Positions 14,999 through 24,418 of a stretch of DNA of 64,000 nucleotides are shown here, one piece after another (the first letter of the stretch is position 1; each line of letters starts with the position of its first letter). Made by a program: the position numbers and the translations under genes. Under the pieces are notes generated by a model. It was not told the DNA's origin. It did no database searches and saw nothing but the letters and a program-made list of their open reading frames with translations. The stretch is from Aquincola tertiaricarbonis (GTDB taxonomy: Bacteria > Pseudomonadota > Gammaproteobacteria > Burkholderiales > Burkholderiaceae_C), in contig NZ_CP097635.1 in the NCBI RefSeq assembly GCF_023573145.1, forward strand, positions 2,418,001 to 2,482,000. Direction: 5' to 3'.

Positions 14999-17656
14999 TC
15001 AAAACTCATACTTGGCCTTGCGCTGCATGAACGCATCGCGGCCACCTTCGAGGATCGTGGCGACACTGTCCCGGATCGCCGGAACGTCGATCGAGCCCTG
15101 GGCATCGGCTGCCAGACTGCCGTGCGCATCCGTTGCGGTGAACACGCCGATCCACTCGGCGTCGCCGAACACGGGAATGTTGGCGTTGTGCGTGGCAAAG
15201 ATGAACTGGCGCTGCGTCTTGGCCCTGCGAAGCTCACGCACGATGCGCTCGGCGATGAAGGCGTTGTCGAGGTTGTCTTCGGGCTGGTCCATCACCAGCG
15301 GGTCGCGGTTGTCCAGCAGCAGCAGGTGAAGGATGGCGGTGCACTGTTGCCCCGTGGACAGCCGCTCCAGCGGTTTGAACACAGGGGCCGCATCCCCCGG
15401 CTTCACATTGAGTTCAATGCGGACCCGGTGCGCCAGCTCCAAGGACTCCAGCGCCATCACCTGAGAGCGCGGCAACTTGCTCAGCGCTTCGGCCACGACG
15501 GGCGTCAGACCCCAGTCAGCAAAAAGCGCTGCCGGGCCTTCCCGGATGCTGTTCGCCAGCGCGATCGTCGAGAGGGCGCTTGCTTCGTCGATCCAGGCCA
15601 GGCGACGTTCTCCAACCCCCTCCAGTCGGCAGTTGAGCAGGAAGTCTTTGAGCGGACGACGGTCACCCTCTGGCTGGATCTCGATGCGCAAGCGACCTTC
15701 GAGACGGCGGTTCAGCTTCTTGGCGGCGGCCTGCAGAGCCTGAAGCCGCGCATGGCGCTGATCGGACAGCTCGGACAGCAGGTTCCTGCGCTCCTGCTGC
15801 AGGCTCTCGGTGAGCTGCTGGAAGGTGGCCATTCTCGACTGCAGCGGACGGATGCGTTCGATCTCCTGTTGCAGTGTCTGGTAAGCCACGCCGATCTGCT
15901 GACCGGTGCGCCCTGCCGCAGAAGGCAGGCTGCGCAGAGCCGCATCCATCTCGGCCTGCGCTGCCGCCTGCGCCGCCTGCCACGCTTGGCGGGCCGCCTG
16001 CATATCCGTCGTGCTCCGACCGAGCAGCCCTTGTCCCTGCGCGATCAAGGCGGCCATGGAGCGGCGGAGTTCCTCCAGCAGTGTCCGCATCGCCACCAGT
16101 TGAGGAGCGTGGGGCAAACCCTCCAGGGCCTTGTCACTCATGAAGGTGGTGTCGGGCAGCGCATCCTGAAGGGTTGCCATCGCGGATTGCAATCCGTTCA
16201 GCTCCTCCTTCGCACGGGCGTCGATCTGGCGCTCGCGTTCAAGCAGCGGAACACGCGCGAGTTTGTCCTTCAGGCCCAGCGCCTCGTAGCTCTGCAACTG
16301 TTCCTGCAGCTTGGGCAGCCGGTTCAGCTGTTCGCGCAGCATGTCTGCATCGTCGAGGGCCTTGGTGAGCTTCTCGGCGTTGTCTCGCAGCCGCTTGTGC
16401 ACGGTGTCCAGGTGAGCCTGACGGTCGTGGTCGGGCGGCAGGAACCTCTCCAGAAGCCGCAGGCGGCTCCCTTCGTCCTGCGCCAGCTCGTAGATCTCGT
16501 TCTGGCCGTAGATGTCCAGGTCGGGCAGCAGGTCGCGCGGCGACAGCGTGGAGACCTGGCCTTGCTCATCACGCACGATCGGGGCTTCGCCAAATTTGCG
16601 GGTGACGACGTAGCGCTTGCCATGCTGTGCGAACGAGGTGAGTTGCACCTCCACCCGGCCCAAGTCCCTGCCCAGGTTTTCCTTGATGATCTCGCTGTGC
16701 TGCTTGCGGGCCTGCATGCCTTTGGGAACTACGTCCAACGCAAACCGAAGGCACTCGATCAAGGTCGACTTGCCCGTCCCGCGCCCGCCGATCACCGTGT
16801 CCAGGTGGCCGGACAGCAGCGCTTCCATGCCGTCGAGGTAGCCCCCACTGACCTTGACGCTGTGGATCGCGCTGGGCTTGTCTTGGGGTTGCTCGGCGTT
16901 CAGCCGTACGCGCGACTCCGGGTCGAGAAACGCCACCTTGAACGCGGCGAAGGTCGGGCGGGTCATCTTGATCCAGCAGGTGGCGCCCGGATGCGCGAGG
17001 TCTGCCGGCTTGGCGACGTCCTTCGCATTGATCGCAGCCATCAGGTGCTCACGCGCGTACGCCTTGTCCTTGTTCAAGAACACCCTGCGGTAGAAGTCGT
17101 CGTCCTGCCCCTTCAACTGGTCGATGCTGCCGGGTATCTGCGCCGCCCGCAGCTTGGGCAGTTGCCATACGTGACTCATCCGTTGCTTGAGAAGGCCCCG
17201 GTCCTCGGTGCAATGGGCCGCGTAGATGAAGCCCCCCAGTTGGTCGACGACGGCATCGATCAGTTGTTCTGAGCTGAGCTTCGATGGCCGGACGCCGTCC
17301 TGCGGCTCCAGCAGGTCGAGCTTGCCCAGGTAACGCTCCAGCTGCTGGCAAGACGTGTCCTCCGGGAACAGGCAGACGAAATGTGTCTTGTCGTTCGAAG
17401 CGATCTCGAACCCCGGAAAGACCACGATGCCGGCCGGTTCCAGCACCTGACGCGCAGCATCGATGCTGGAGACGCTGCCATGGTCGGCCATGCCGACGAC
17501 GCGAATGTCGAGCGCCTGGCATTGCTGCAGCAAGGCCTGGTTGTACGCCTCCTCAGACATGGCGTGGCCAGCGCCCCGGTAGGCGCCGTGATAGCCGGCG
17601 GGGTTGACCTGCAAGGCGCAGCGCCAGAAACGTGCATAGGGGTATGGCCCGTTCAT
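14999..17656 (-). CDS. PHP-SMC-like ATPase, TrlF/Ppl type, putative anti-phage protein
   Basis: 885 aa. The N-terminal PHP domain is about 10-160, with DH at 58-59, GFE at 82-84 and AAHCTED at 146-152. The first PHP metal motif (D-x-H-x-H) reads A-L-Q-V-N at 14-18, so two ligands are missing. The ABC/SMC ATPase has Walker A GGRGTGKST (290-298), a long coiled-coil middle (about 410-690), signature LSTGQQ from 766, Walker B VMDQPEDNLD and the His-switch THNAN. Proteins of this layout (TrlF family; 'Ppl' in the defence literature) are linked to phage resistance. The start overlaps the upstream regulator by ATGA. Confidence 0.8.
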   Translation of the reverse strand: MNGPYPYARFWRCALQVNPAGYHGAYRGAGHAMSEEAYNQALLQQCQALDIRVVGMADHGSVSSIDAARQVLEPAGIVVFPGFEIASNDKTHFVCLFPEDTSCQQLERYLGKLDLLEPQDGVRPSKLSSEQLIDAVVDQLGGFIYAAHCTEDRGLLKQRMSHVWQLPKLRAAQIPGSIDQLKGQDDDFYRRVFLNKDKAYAREHLMAAINAKDVAKPADLAHPGATCWIKMTRPTFAAFKVAFLDPESRVRLNAEQPQDKPSAIHSVKVSGGYLDGMEALLSGHLDTVIGGRGTGKSTLIECLRFALDVVPKGMQARKQHSEIIKENLGRDLGRVEVQLTSFAQHGKRYVVTRKFGEAPIVRDEQGQVSTLSPRDLLPDLDIYGQNEIYELAQDEGSRLRLLERFLPPDHDRQAHLDTVHKRLRDNAEKLTKALDDADMLREQLNRLPKLQEQLQSYEALGLKDKLARVPLLERERQIDARAKEELNGLQSAMATLQDALPDTTFMSDKALEGLPHAPQLVAMRTLLEELRRSMAALIAQGQGLLGRSTTDMQAARQAWQAAQAAAQAEMDAALRSLPSAAGRTGQQIGVAYQTLQQEIERIRPLQSRMATFQQLTESLQQERRNLLSELSDQRHARLQALQAAAKKLNRRLEGRLRIEIQPEGDRRPLKDFLLNCRLEGVGERRLAWIDEASALSTIALANSIREGPAALFADWGLTPVVAEALSKLPRSQVMALESLELAHRVRIELNVKPGDAAPVFKPLERLSTGQQCTAILHLLLLDNRDPLVMDQPEDNLDNAFIAERIVRELRRAKTQRQFIFATHNANIPVFGDAEWIGVFTATDAHGSLAADAQGSIDVPAIRDSVATILEGGRDAFMQRKAKYEF

Positions 17657-17892
17657 GCACGACTCCTCTTGGTCTTCGTGTCCGGACTCGACAGGCTGCC
17701 GGTGGTCGCATGGGGCAGCGCCTCGGCCGGCACGCCGGTCAGGGGGTAGCCGTGGCTGCGGCAGTAGGCGATGACCATCACCTCCAGCATGTTGGCCGCA
17801 CTGCGCATTTCGCGCTCGGCGGCTGCCTGCAGTGCAGCCTTGATGGGGGGCTCGACGCGCACGCTGACCACTTCGGACTTGCCTGCCGCCAT
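17653..17892 (-). CDS. small ribbon-helix-helix-type regulator
   Basis: 79 aa. SEVVSVRVEPPIKAALQAAAEREMRSAANMLEVMVIAY resembles a ribbon-helix-helix DNA-binding fold (beta strand then two helices). The basic tail KTKRSRA is disordered. It is the first gene of the three-gene cassette, overlaps the TrlF/Ppl gene by 4 bp, and has AGGAG 7 bp before its ATG. It most likely autoregulates the operon. An antitoxin-like role is possible but no toxin partner is evident. Confidence 0.65.
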   Translation of the reverse strand: MAAGKSEVVSVRVEPPIKAALQAAAEREMRSAANMLEVMVIAYCRSHGYPLTGVPAEALPHATTGSLSSPDTKTKRSRA

Positions 17893-17908
17893 GAGGCCAC
17901 TCCTGTGA

Positions 17909-17936
17909 GTAAGTTGCTATCAGAACGCTAGCTTAC
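17909..17936. promoter_or_regulatory. inverted repeat in promoter region of the TrlF/AlbA_2 cassette
   Basis: GTAAG (17909-17913) and CTTAC (17932-17936) flank an AT-richer 18-bp segment containing GCTAGC, immediately upstream of the regulator's ribosome-binding site. This is a plausible autoregulatory site for the ribbon-helix-helix protein. The short arms make it tentative. Confidence 0.35.
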
Positions 17937-18066
17937 CGCGGCGACCGATGACCGTCGGCTTCGCGGCTGCTCGCACATTCAGCAGGCCGGCCGATCTGCA
18001 CCTGAGGCAGCGAACGCTGAGGTATCGATGTTCCCTTGCTTCGCGTGGCCGCGCTTATGCTGCAGC

Positions 18067-18510
18067 ATGGCCCTCGAATCCCCCAACCAGCCCGAAGTGC
18101 TCACCCTGATCGCCGAGCTGGATGCCTACCAGGACACGCTGTATCCGCCTGAAGCCCGCTACGCCCTGGACCTCGCTTCGTTGATGCAGCCGAACGTGGC
18201 CTTTGCGGTGGCGCGTGATGCGCAAGGCAAGGCGGTGGCCTGCGGCGCGGTGGTCATGGCCGACGGCGCCGGTGAGCTCAAGCGCATGTACGTACAGCCC
18301 GCCTCACGCGGGCAGGGCGTGGCAGACGAAGTGCTGACCTGTCTGGAAGCCGCTGCGCGGGCCGGTGGCTGCAGCAGCCTGCGGCTGGAGACGGGCCCTT
18401 ACCAGTCGGCTGCCCTGTCGTTCTACGCCCGTCACGGCTTCACGCGCTGCGGCCCCTTCGGCGACTATCCCGACCATCCGTTGAGCGTGTTCATGCACAA
18501 GGCCTTGTAG
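18067..18510 (+). CDS. GNAT family N-acetyltransferase
   Basis: 147 aa. Motif A is ELKRMYVQPASRGQGVADEVLTCLE (about 72-96). SLRLETGPYQSAALSFYARHGFTRCGPFGDY is motif B and matches the group with a conserved C-terminal GPF-x-x-Y-x-x-D/HPLS motif. The substrate is unknown. An ATG at 18028 has GAGG upstream and would add 13 residues; I prefer 18067 because relatives start near the ESP-x-QP motif. It is followed 5 bp later by the ASCH gene. Confidence 0.8.
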   Translation: MALESPNQPEVLTLIAELDAYQDTLYPPEARYALDLASLMQPNVAFAVARDAQGKAVACGAVVMADGAGELKRMYVQPASRGQGVADEVLTCLEAAARAGGCSSLRLETGPYQSAALSFYARHGFTRCGPFGDYPDHPLSVFMHKAL

Positions 18511-18515
18511 CCGCC

Positions 18516-19001
18516 ATGCCGATGCCCCTACCGAGCCACCTCATCGCCTACTGGTCTGACTTCTGCCTCGCCACCGGCCGCCCGGTCGACACGGGTTGCT
18601 ACGAAGCCTTCGCCTTCGGCGACAGTGAAGCCATGGCCGAGGAGCTGGGCGCGCTGGTGCTGCAAGGCATCAAGCGCGCCACCGCGGCCTGCCTGTGGGC
18701 GCACGAGGCGGAGGCCAAGCCGCTGCCGCGGCCCGGCGACCTCAGCATCGTCACCCGCTGGAACGGCGAGCCGCTGTGCGTGATCGAGACGCGGTCGGTG
18801 GTGGTCATGCCCTTCTCGCAGGTGGACGCCGACTTCGCCGCGACGGAAGGCGAAGGCGATGGTTCCCTGGCGTTCTGGCGCGAAGCGCACTGCGCCTTCT
18901 TCACCCGCGAATGCCAACGGCTGGGCCGGGTCTTCACCGAAGACATGCCGGTGGTGTGCGAGCGCTTCGAGCGGGTGTATCCGCTTCCTCCGCTTGATTA
19001 G
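18516..19001 (+). CDS. ASCH domain-containing protein
   Basis: 161 aa. The region YEAFAFGDSEAMAEELGALVLQGIKRATAACLWAHE and the beta-barrel IVTRWNGEPLCVIETRSVVVMPFSQVDADFAATEGEGDGSLAFWREAH match the YhfF-type ASCH family. ASCH is a PUA-like RNA-binding fold; one characterised member hydrolyses N4-acetylcytidine. The function here is not established. It is tightly coupled to the GNAT gene. Confidence 0.8.
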   Translation: MPMPLPSHLIAYWSDFCLATGRPVDTGCYEAFAFGDSEAMAEELGALVLQGIKRATAACLWAHEAEAKPLPRPGDLSIVTRWNGEPLCVIETRSVVVMPFSQVDADFAATEGEGDGSLAFWREAHCAFFTRECQRLGRVFTEDMPVVCERFERVYPLPPLD

Positions 19002-19089
19002 GGATTCGTCGGCGGCGTTTGCCTGCCACAGTCGCTCCATGGCCTGGCCGATCTCCCGTCCGGGCGGGTCAGACGGAGAAAGAGCCCTC

Positions 19090-19947
19090 ATGACCGAAAA
19101 CGTCGTTCCCATCGGACCTGACCCGGTTGTGCCTTCTGTTCAACGACCGGCTTCGCTGCACATCGACCTGTTCCCGAGGGTGGAAAGCGGCCGCGAAGCG
19201 ATCGAAGATCCGGAATTCATCGCGGCGCTCAACCGCCTGCGCGGGCTGTCCAGCTTCATCCTGCAAGTGGCGGCTCCTTCCGACGACCTGGTCTGCCAGG
19301 CCGCCCGCCTTGGCGGACTCAACCAGCTTCGACGCGCATTCCCATCCAAGGGCCGTCCTGCAGAGTTTGAAGAGTGGCAGGCCGTCGAGGTCCGCACCCA
19401 AGTCATCTGGGGCGCGTTGTCCGAGGCTCACCGCCGCAAGTTCCTCGCAACCCAGACGCCCGGCTGGATTTCGTACCTGATCTCGGCTTTCATCGTCATG
19501 GCAGCAGCCTCGTTGGTGGTGGCGGTGCTGATACGCACCGACGTGATACGACCCATCCCCGGCGGCATCTTGATTCCCTTCCTGTTGTGGATCATCGCGC
19601 TCGGCGCCATTGGCGCTGCGGCCTCGATCGGGATGAATGCCTTGTCCGTGCAGGACGACGCCACCTTCGACGTCAGCAGCGGCAAGTTCATCTGGCTGCG
19701 GCTGGTGCTGGGCGCCCTGTTCGGCACGGTGTTGACGCTGCCGCTGGGGTTTGACACCTTCGATACCTTCCTCAAAGGCTTCGGCCAGGCCCCAGCGTCG
19801 AAAGTCACGGCGGACGCGGCCAAGCAAGCGGGCTTGCTGCTGCTGCCTTTCATCCTCGGCTTCAGCACGTCGCTGGTGATTCTGGTGTTGAACCGGCTCA
19901 TCGAATCGGCGCAGACCTTCTTCGGCAAGCCTGCCAAGGCCGGCTAA
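19090..19947 (+). CDS. predicted membrane protein of unknown function
   Basis: 285 aa. A cytoplasmic N-terminal region (about 1-125) is followed by four predicted membrane helices: ISYLISAFIVMAAASLVVAVLI, GILIPFLLWIIALGAIGAAASIGM, WLRLVLGALFGTVLTLPLGF and GLLLLPFILGFSTSLVILVLN. I recognise no family. The ATG at 19090 has GGAG about 11 bp upstream; the open frame extends further upstream inside the ASCH gene but that part is not plausible. Confidence 0.65.
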   Translation: MTENVVPIGPDPVVPSVQRPASLHIDLFPRVESGREAIEDPEFIAALNRLRGLSSFILQVAAPSDDLVCQAARLGGLNQLRRAFPSKGRPAEFEEWQAVEVRTQVIWGALSEAHRRKFLATQTPGWISYLISAFIVMAAASLVVAVLIRTDVIRPIPGGILIPFLLWIIALGAIGAAASIGMNALSVQDDATFDVSSGKFIWLRLVLGALFGTVLTLPLGFDTFDTFLKGFGQAPASKVTADAAKQAGLLLLPFILGFSTSLVILVLNRLIESAQTFFGKPAKAG

Positions 19948-20547
<600 letters not shown>

Positions 20548-20741
20548 TGACAGAAGTCGAGCCACGGCTGAGCGTCGTACTCGAAGCCTTAGACCGTGCG
20601 TACGAAGGGAAACTTGGCGATCAACAGGCCCATCTGGATGCGCCGCTCGTCCGGGCGGGCGACCTCGGCTGTGCACAGCATCTTCAACGTCTCACGCAGG
20701 TTCAGCTCGGCACGGGCGGCCTGCAAGGCTTGGAGCGCTGA
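20548..20741 (-). pseudogene. istB-like (IS21 family) fragment
   Basis: Reading the minus strand gives LQAARAELNLRETLKMLCTA, then EVARPDERRIQMGLLIAKFP and, after an in-frame stop, GFEYDAQPWLD. This resembles the N-terminal part of IstB-like IS21 helper ATPases, shortened internally. No intact frame or partner istA is present. It abuts the IS3 remnant, so the segment has been hit by more than one element. Confidence 0.55.
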
Positions 20742-20927
20742 CGCTTCTTGACGCGTGTGCGCCGTCGCCGACCGCCTGACATTGGCGGACCGCCTACGTC
20801 TTGTGAGGCATGCGCTCTTGGTGCGGGTGAGGGCCTGTTGCTCGTCGCAGGCTCTGCCTCTTTAACGGCACTCGCGTCCCATTGCGCGCATAGGTGTTAT
20901 TCCCCATTCAACCGGACTGCAACTCAC
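20742..20927. other. non-coding gap upstream of the secreted-protein cassette
   Basis: 186 bp with no convincing gene. It contains two copies of GCGGACCGCC-like sequence near 20777-20798 and a more AT-rich stretch (20891-20925) that probably holds the promoter of the following gene. Confidence 0.4.
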
Positions 20928-21398
20928 ATGAAGACACGTCGCGAACTTTCAAAACTAGCGTTGAGCCTGTTGCTCTGCACTTCGCCAATGCTGAGCCCCA
21001 AAGCCTTTGCGCAGGAGCAGCCAAGGCTCTACCTCGGATTAACACCAGGGCACACGGCAGATATCAGCGCGCGGAAGATTGCCGAAGCCCTGCGGACGCA
21101 ACTGCGCTTGAGCTACCGGGTTGAAAACAAGGCGGGCGACATGACCAGGATGGCATTAAAGGCATTCCGCGAAGATCCAGGTGCCGACGCAAAGATGATT
21201 CTGACAACGTCGGACGAAAAATATCCATCGGTGTCTGACCTTGTGCTCGTTGCACCCATCGGTCAGGTTTTTTCCCGAGCTCTGGGCCCCTTGGAGTTCG
21301 GCCTCTACGCCGATCGGCAGATGCCAGCGGCCAAAGTTGAAGCGATTCGAGGGGTCGTGGAGCAACTGGTGACGACCGGTGTCATCCCTCCCAACTGA
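20928..21398 (+). CDS. short secreted protein resembling a trimmed Bug/TctC binding protein
   Basis: 156 aa. Signal peptide 1-28 (LALSLLLCTSPMLSPKAFAQ). The mature N-terminus LYLGLTPGHTADISARKIAEALRTQL followed by YRVENKAG resembles the first strand-helix of tripartite-tricarboxylate solute-binding proteins. The C-terminal helix with ALGPLEFGLYADRQMPAAKVEAIRGVVEQL also matches the family's end. The middle (about 150 residues in relatives) is missing, so it cannot form the normal two-lobed fold. Codon use is less GC-biased than in the neighbours, consistent with transfer. Function unknown. Confidence 0.55.
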   Translation: MKTRRELSKLALSLLLCTSPMLSPKAFAQEQPRLYLGLTPGHTADISARKIAEALRTQLRLSYRVENKAGDMTRMALKAFREDPGADAKMILTTSDEKYPSVSDLVLVAPIGQVFSRALGPLEFGLYADRQMPAAKVEAIRGVVEQLVTTGVIPPN

Positions 21399-21438
21399 GG
21401 GTTGCTTGATCTTGCTTTGAGAGTATAGGACCTTGAAC

Positions 21439-23034
21439 ATGAGAGTACATCCATCGAAGTCAGGCGTCGGTCTCACGGGCGGCTTATCAGCGGCTGTGCT
21501 TTTGCTGGGCGCAGTGTTGGCAGATGATGCGATTGCGCAATCCCCGCGCCCGCCCCAATCGTTGTCGTTGGTCGCAAACATGCGCGATGCGAGGCCAGAC
21601 GATGCTGCTTGGCCACTGTCCTCAGCGCAAAAAAAGATGGTCTCCATCAATTTCTTGGAGAAACTGAGCGCTCCTTCGTTGAATTGCGTGTACGGCAAGC
21701 CTGGGGGCGGCGGCGGTTATCGGGTGTCGTTCTGGGCGGATTCCCGGCCTGATCTGAGTCGTTTCAGCGGCATCTTTCCCGTGAACGTCGACATGGCGAT
21801 GTCTGCTTGTCCCGGAACTTGGGGTGAGGCCGTGACCGTCGGCTGGGGCGCAGGCGCGTGGGACGCTGCTGCTGGCCAAGCGGTTGCCGACGCCAAGGAG
21901 CGAAACGCCTACGGAGCCGAAGTTGAGCGGCGCATGAAGGAGACGCCGGAGTCGCGCCGCGCCGCGTTCATCGCCGCAGCGCAGTCGAAACCTCGCAGCA
22001 GCGATGACGAAGACTTTGCGCTGGCTCAGAGTATCGATAGGGAAATCGCGGCCATGGAGGCTGGCATCGATGGTCTTCATTCGCGTCCATTCAATGACAA
22101 GCTGGTCAACCCCGGTGGTCTGTTTGATCGCATCAACCGTCTTGCACAGAGCGCCTATACGAAGGCTCAATCGCTGAAGCCAGGCCCGGCTGGTCGGGCT
22201 GCCTTCGATGCTTGGGACGAGCGAATCGGTGGGCCGGTGATGAGTGGCGTGGCCAGGCTCGAGAAGATTGTCTACTACCGCCAAAATCGGCGTGTGCGCC
22301 TGAATGAAGTCACAGCGGACGCTGGTGCGCAGGAAATGGCCAGCTGGGGCAACGTTGACTTCAATCCTGTGTGGACAGGTCGTGCATTGCTGTTGGAGGT
22401 TTTCACGAGACACCTGGAAGGACAACCGCTGATAGACCCAACTTTCCAGCGGCGAATCGCCAAGGATCTGGAACGTCTTCGACCCAGTGGGGATCCGGGT
22501 CGAGCGTATTACTACCACGTGCCGGCGGAGCCCCGTCCCGCGTGGATGATGACGCCTGACGAAGAAGAGTCGCAGGGCGGCAAAATTGTCGCCAATCTGT
22601 TTGCGGCGGCCGTCGGTGTCGGCGATCTCATTCGCTTGATCGACAAGGTAGACGCCGATATACGCGAGTCGCGCTCGGCATTTTGGCAGTGCTATCGCGT
22701 CCGCTGCCAGCAGCCAGGTCAGGCGTTTTATGCGTATTCCTATGCAATGTGGGCGAAAGACAACTTCTACTTTGCCAAGCCTGCGGCCAGTGCGGCCATC
22801 GTCAATCGTGGGATGTCTTTTCTGGGTGAGGGTGCCATTGACGGTGGCCCAGTACCCATGTGCGCGCCGCAAGCGAACGCGTTGTCGGGCGCGCTCGCCA
22901 GCGCTGCTGCGCAGAACGCCAACGACCCGGTTGGTTCAGCCAGGCGCATCGTGGCTGTCATGAAAGGGCCGATATACGCGGGTTGGCAGGCTTGTCGCGA
23001 CCGGATGGAGTACATCCATCGGCCACGCTTCTGA
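21439..23034 (+). CDS. large secreted protein of unknown function
   Basis: 531 aa. Signal peptide about 1-35 (AAVLLLGAVLADDAIAQ). The mature protein has six cysteines (LNC, SAC, QCYRVRC, MC, QAC), probably disulfide-bonded, and charged helical stretches (about 150-260). I recognise no domain. It lies 40 bp behind the short secreted protein in the same foreign segment, so the two may act together in the periplasm or outside. The ATG at 21439 follows AGGA; a TTG 6 bp upstream opens the frame. Lower-GC codons than the flanks suggest horizontal origin. Confidence 0.6.
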   Translation: MRVHPSKSGVGLTGGLSAAVLLLGAVLADDAIAQSPRPPQSLSLVANMRDARPDDAAWPLSSAQKKMVSINFLEKLSAPSLNCVYGKPGGGGGYRVSFWADSRPDLSRFSGIFPVNVDMAMSACPGTWGEAVTVGWGAGAWDAAAGQAVADAKERNAYGAEVERRMKETPESRRAAFIAAAQSKPRSSDDEDFALAQSIDREIAAMEAGIDGLHSRPFNDKLVNPGGLFDRINRLAQSAYTKAQSLKPGPAGRAAFDAWDERIGGPVMSGVARLEKIVYYRQNRRVRLNEVTADAGAQEMASWGNVDFNPVWTGRALLLEVFTRHLEGQPLIDPTFQRRIAKDLERLRPSGDPGRAYYYHVPAEPRPAWMMTPDEEESQGGKIVANLFAAAVGVGDLIRLIDKVDADIRESRSAFWQCYRVRCQQPGQAFYAYSYAMWAKDNFYFAKPAASAAIVNRGMSFLGEGAIDGGPVPMCAPQANALSGALASAAAQNANDPVGSARRIVAVMKGPIYAGWQACRDRMEYIHRPRF

Positions 23035-23116
23035 CGAAACGCAGCGGGGCAAGGGCGCATCGTTCTACACACGTGGCGAGCGCCTTGAGCGCGTCTATCG
23101 GTAGCGCGCTGCGGCC

Positions 23117-24418
23117 TCACCCGCCCACCCACTCCAGCCCCCGCGCCAGCGCAAACAGCAACCCGCCGATCAGCCCGCCCACCAGGGTGCCACTGATGCG
23201 GATGGACTGCAGGTCGGGGCCGATGTGCAGTTCCACCTGGCGGGCCATGTCCTGCGGGTCCCAGGCGCGCACGGTGTTGCGGATGTGGCGCACCAGGTGG
23301 TCGGCCAGGCGCGGCGCCAGGTCGGCCGACAGCTGCACCACGTGCTCGGCCAGCGAGCGGCGCAGCGCCTCGTCCTCGCTGAGCTTGCCGCCCACCCACT
23401 GGCCCAGGCGCTGCACCTGCGCGGCCATCACCGATTCTTCGGCGGGGCGGCCGATGTCGTCGCTGATCCATTGCCGGATGTCGTGCCACACGCTGCGCGT
23501 GAAGTCCAGCAGGTGCGGGTCGCTGAGCAACTGGCGCTTGAGCGCGTCGGCACGCTGGCGCAGTTCATCGTCGTGCTGCAGCCGTTGCACCAGCCGCTCG
23601 GCCAGGCGGTCGAAGGCCTGGCGGTAGTCGTGGTCGGGCCGCTCCGACATCTCCTGCAGCAGCTCGGCCAGCACCTTGCGCAGCTTGTCGGCGCTCCAGC
23701 CGCTCAGTGCGTCCGACAGGCCCAGCTTGTCCAGCATCGGGTGCTCGGTCTTCATCCAGGTCAGCAGCCGGGCCACGATGGCCTCGCGCACGCTGTCCTG
23801 CTTCAGGTATTCCAGCGCGGCGCCCAGCACGTCGGTCAGCAGCTGCTGGTGGCGGCCATCGCGGGTCAGCATCTGCAGCACCTCGCCAAGGGCCTGCGAC
23901 AGGTCGACCTTGGCGATGAAGGCCTGCACCGCGTCGGCCACGAAGGCCTGGATGCGCTTGTCGTCCACCAGCGCCAGCCCATGCCGCACCAGCGTCACCG
24001 CATGGCGGCCGATGCGCTGCGAATTGGCCGGCACGCTGAACCAGGCGGCCAGCTGCGTCACCGGGTCGGTGCGCTGCATCAGGCCGGCCAGGGCCTGCGC
24101 ATCGAGAAACTTCTCGTGGATGAAGCGGCCCAGGTTGTCGGCGATGCGCGCCTGGTTGGAGGGGATCACCGCCGTGTGGCGGATGGGCAGGTTCAGCGGC
24201 CGGCGGAAGAGGGCCACCACCGCGAACCAGTCGGCCAGGCCACCCACCAGCGCGGCTTCGGCCATGGCGCGGCACAGGCCCGATGGCATCGGGTGCGCAG
24301 CCAGCGCCACCGAGGCCGCATACAGCCCACCGGGCACGCCCAGCAGCACGGCCAGCGCGCCGCGCTTGGCCTGGCGCAGCCTCAGGGCGGGGTCGGTCGG
24401 GTTGGGGTCAGGTGTCAT
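23117..24418 (-). CDS. DUF445 family membrane protein
   Basis: 433 aa. DUF445 spans nearly the whole chain: an N-terminal membrane segment (GALAVLLGVPGGLYAASVALA), WFAVVALFRRPLNLPIRHTAVIPSNQARIADNLGRFIHEKFL, a long helical middle, and a C-terminal glycine-rich membrane segment (GGLIGGLLFALARGLEWVGG). It is widespread in proteobacteria (YjiN-like) with unclear function, possibly in envelope organisation. Its ATG overlaps the AraC gene stop. Its 3' end is duplicated at 19948-20305. Confidence 0.85.
   Translation of the reverse strand: MTPDPNPTDPALRLRQAKRGALAVLLGVPGGLYAASVALAAHPMPSGLCRAMAEAALVGGLADWFAVVALFRRPLNLPIRHTAVIPSNQARIADNLGRFIHEKFLDAQALAGLMQRTDPVTQLAAWFSVPANSQRIGRHAVTLVRHGLALVDDKRIQAFVADAVQAFIAKVDLSQALGEVLQMLTRDGRHQQLLTDVLGAALEYLKQDSVREAIVARLLTWMKTEHPMLDKLGLSDALSGWSADKLRKVLAELLQEMSERPDHDYRQAFDRLAERLVQRLQHDDELRQRADALKRQLLSDPHLLDFTRSVWHDIRQWISDDIGRPAEESVMAAQVQRLGQWVGGKLSEDEALRRSLAEHVVQLSADLAPRLADHLVRHIRNTVRAWDPQDMARQVELHIGPDLQSIRISGTLVGGLIGGLLFALARGLEWVGG

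Noticed and set aside
15122..17272. 716-codon plus-strand frame opposite the TrlF/Ppl gene
   Set aside because: The minus-strand protein has intact Walker A, signature and Walker B motifs; the plus frame has none and is a shadow.
17893..18066. tRNA or small RNA gene beside the defence cassette as an integration site
   Set aside because: No cloverleaf, conserved T-loop or terminator with U-tract could be found in this 174-bp gap.
21439..23034. 416-codon minus-strand frame (21622-22872) as the real gene
   Set aside because: The plus-strand frame has a signal peptide, a ribosome-binding site and balanced cysteines; the minus frame has no plausible start or domain.
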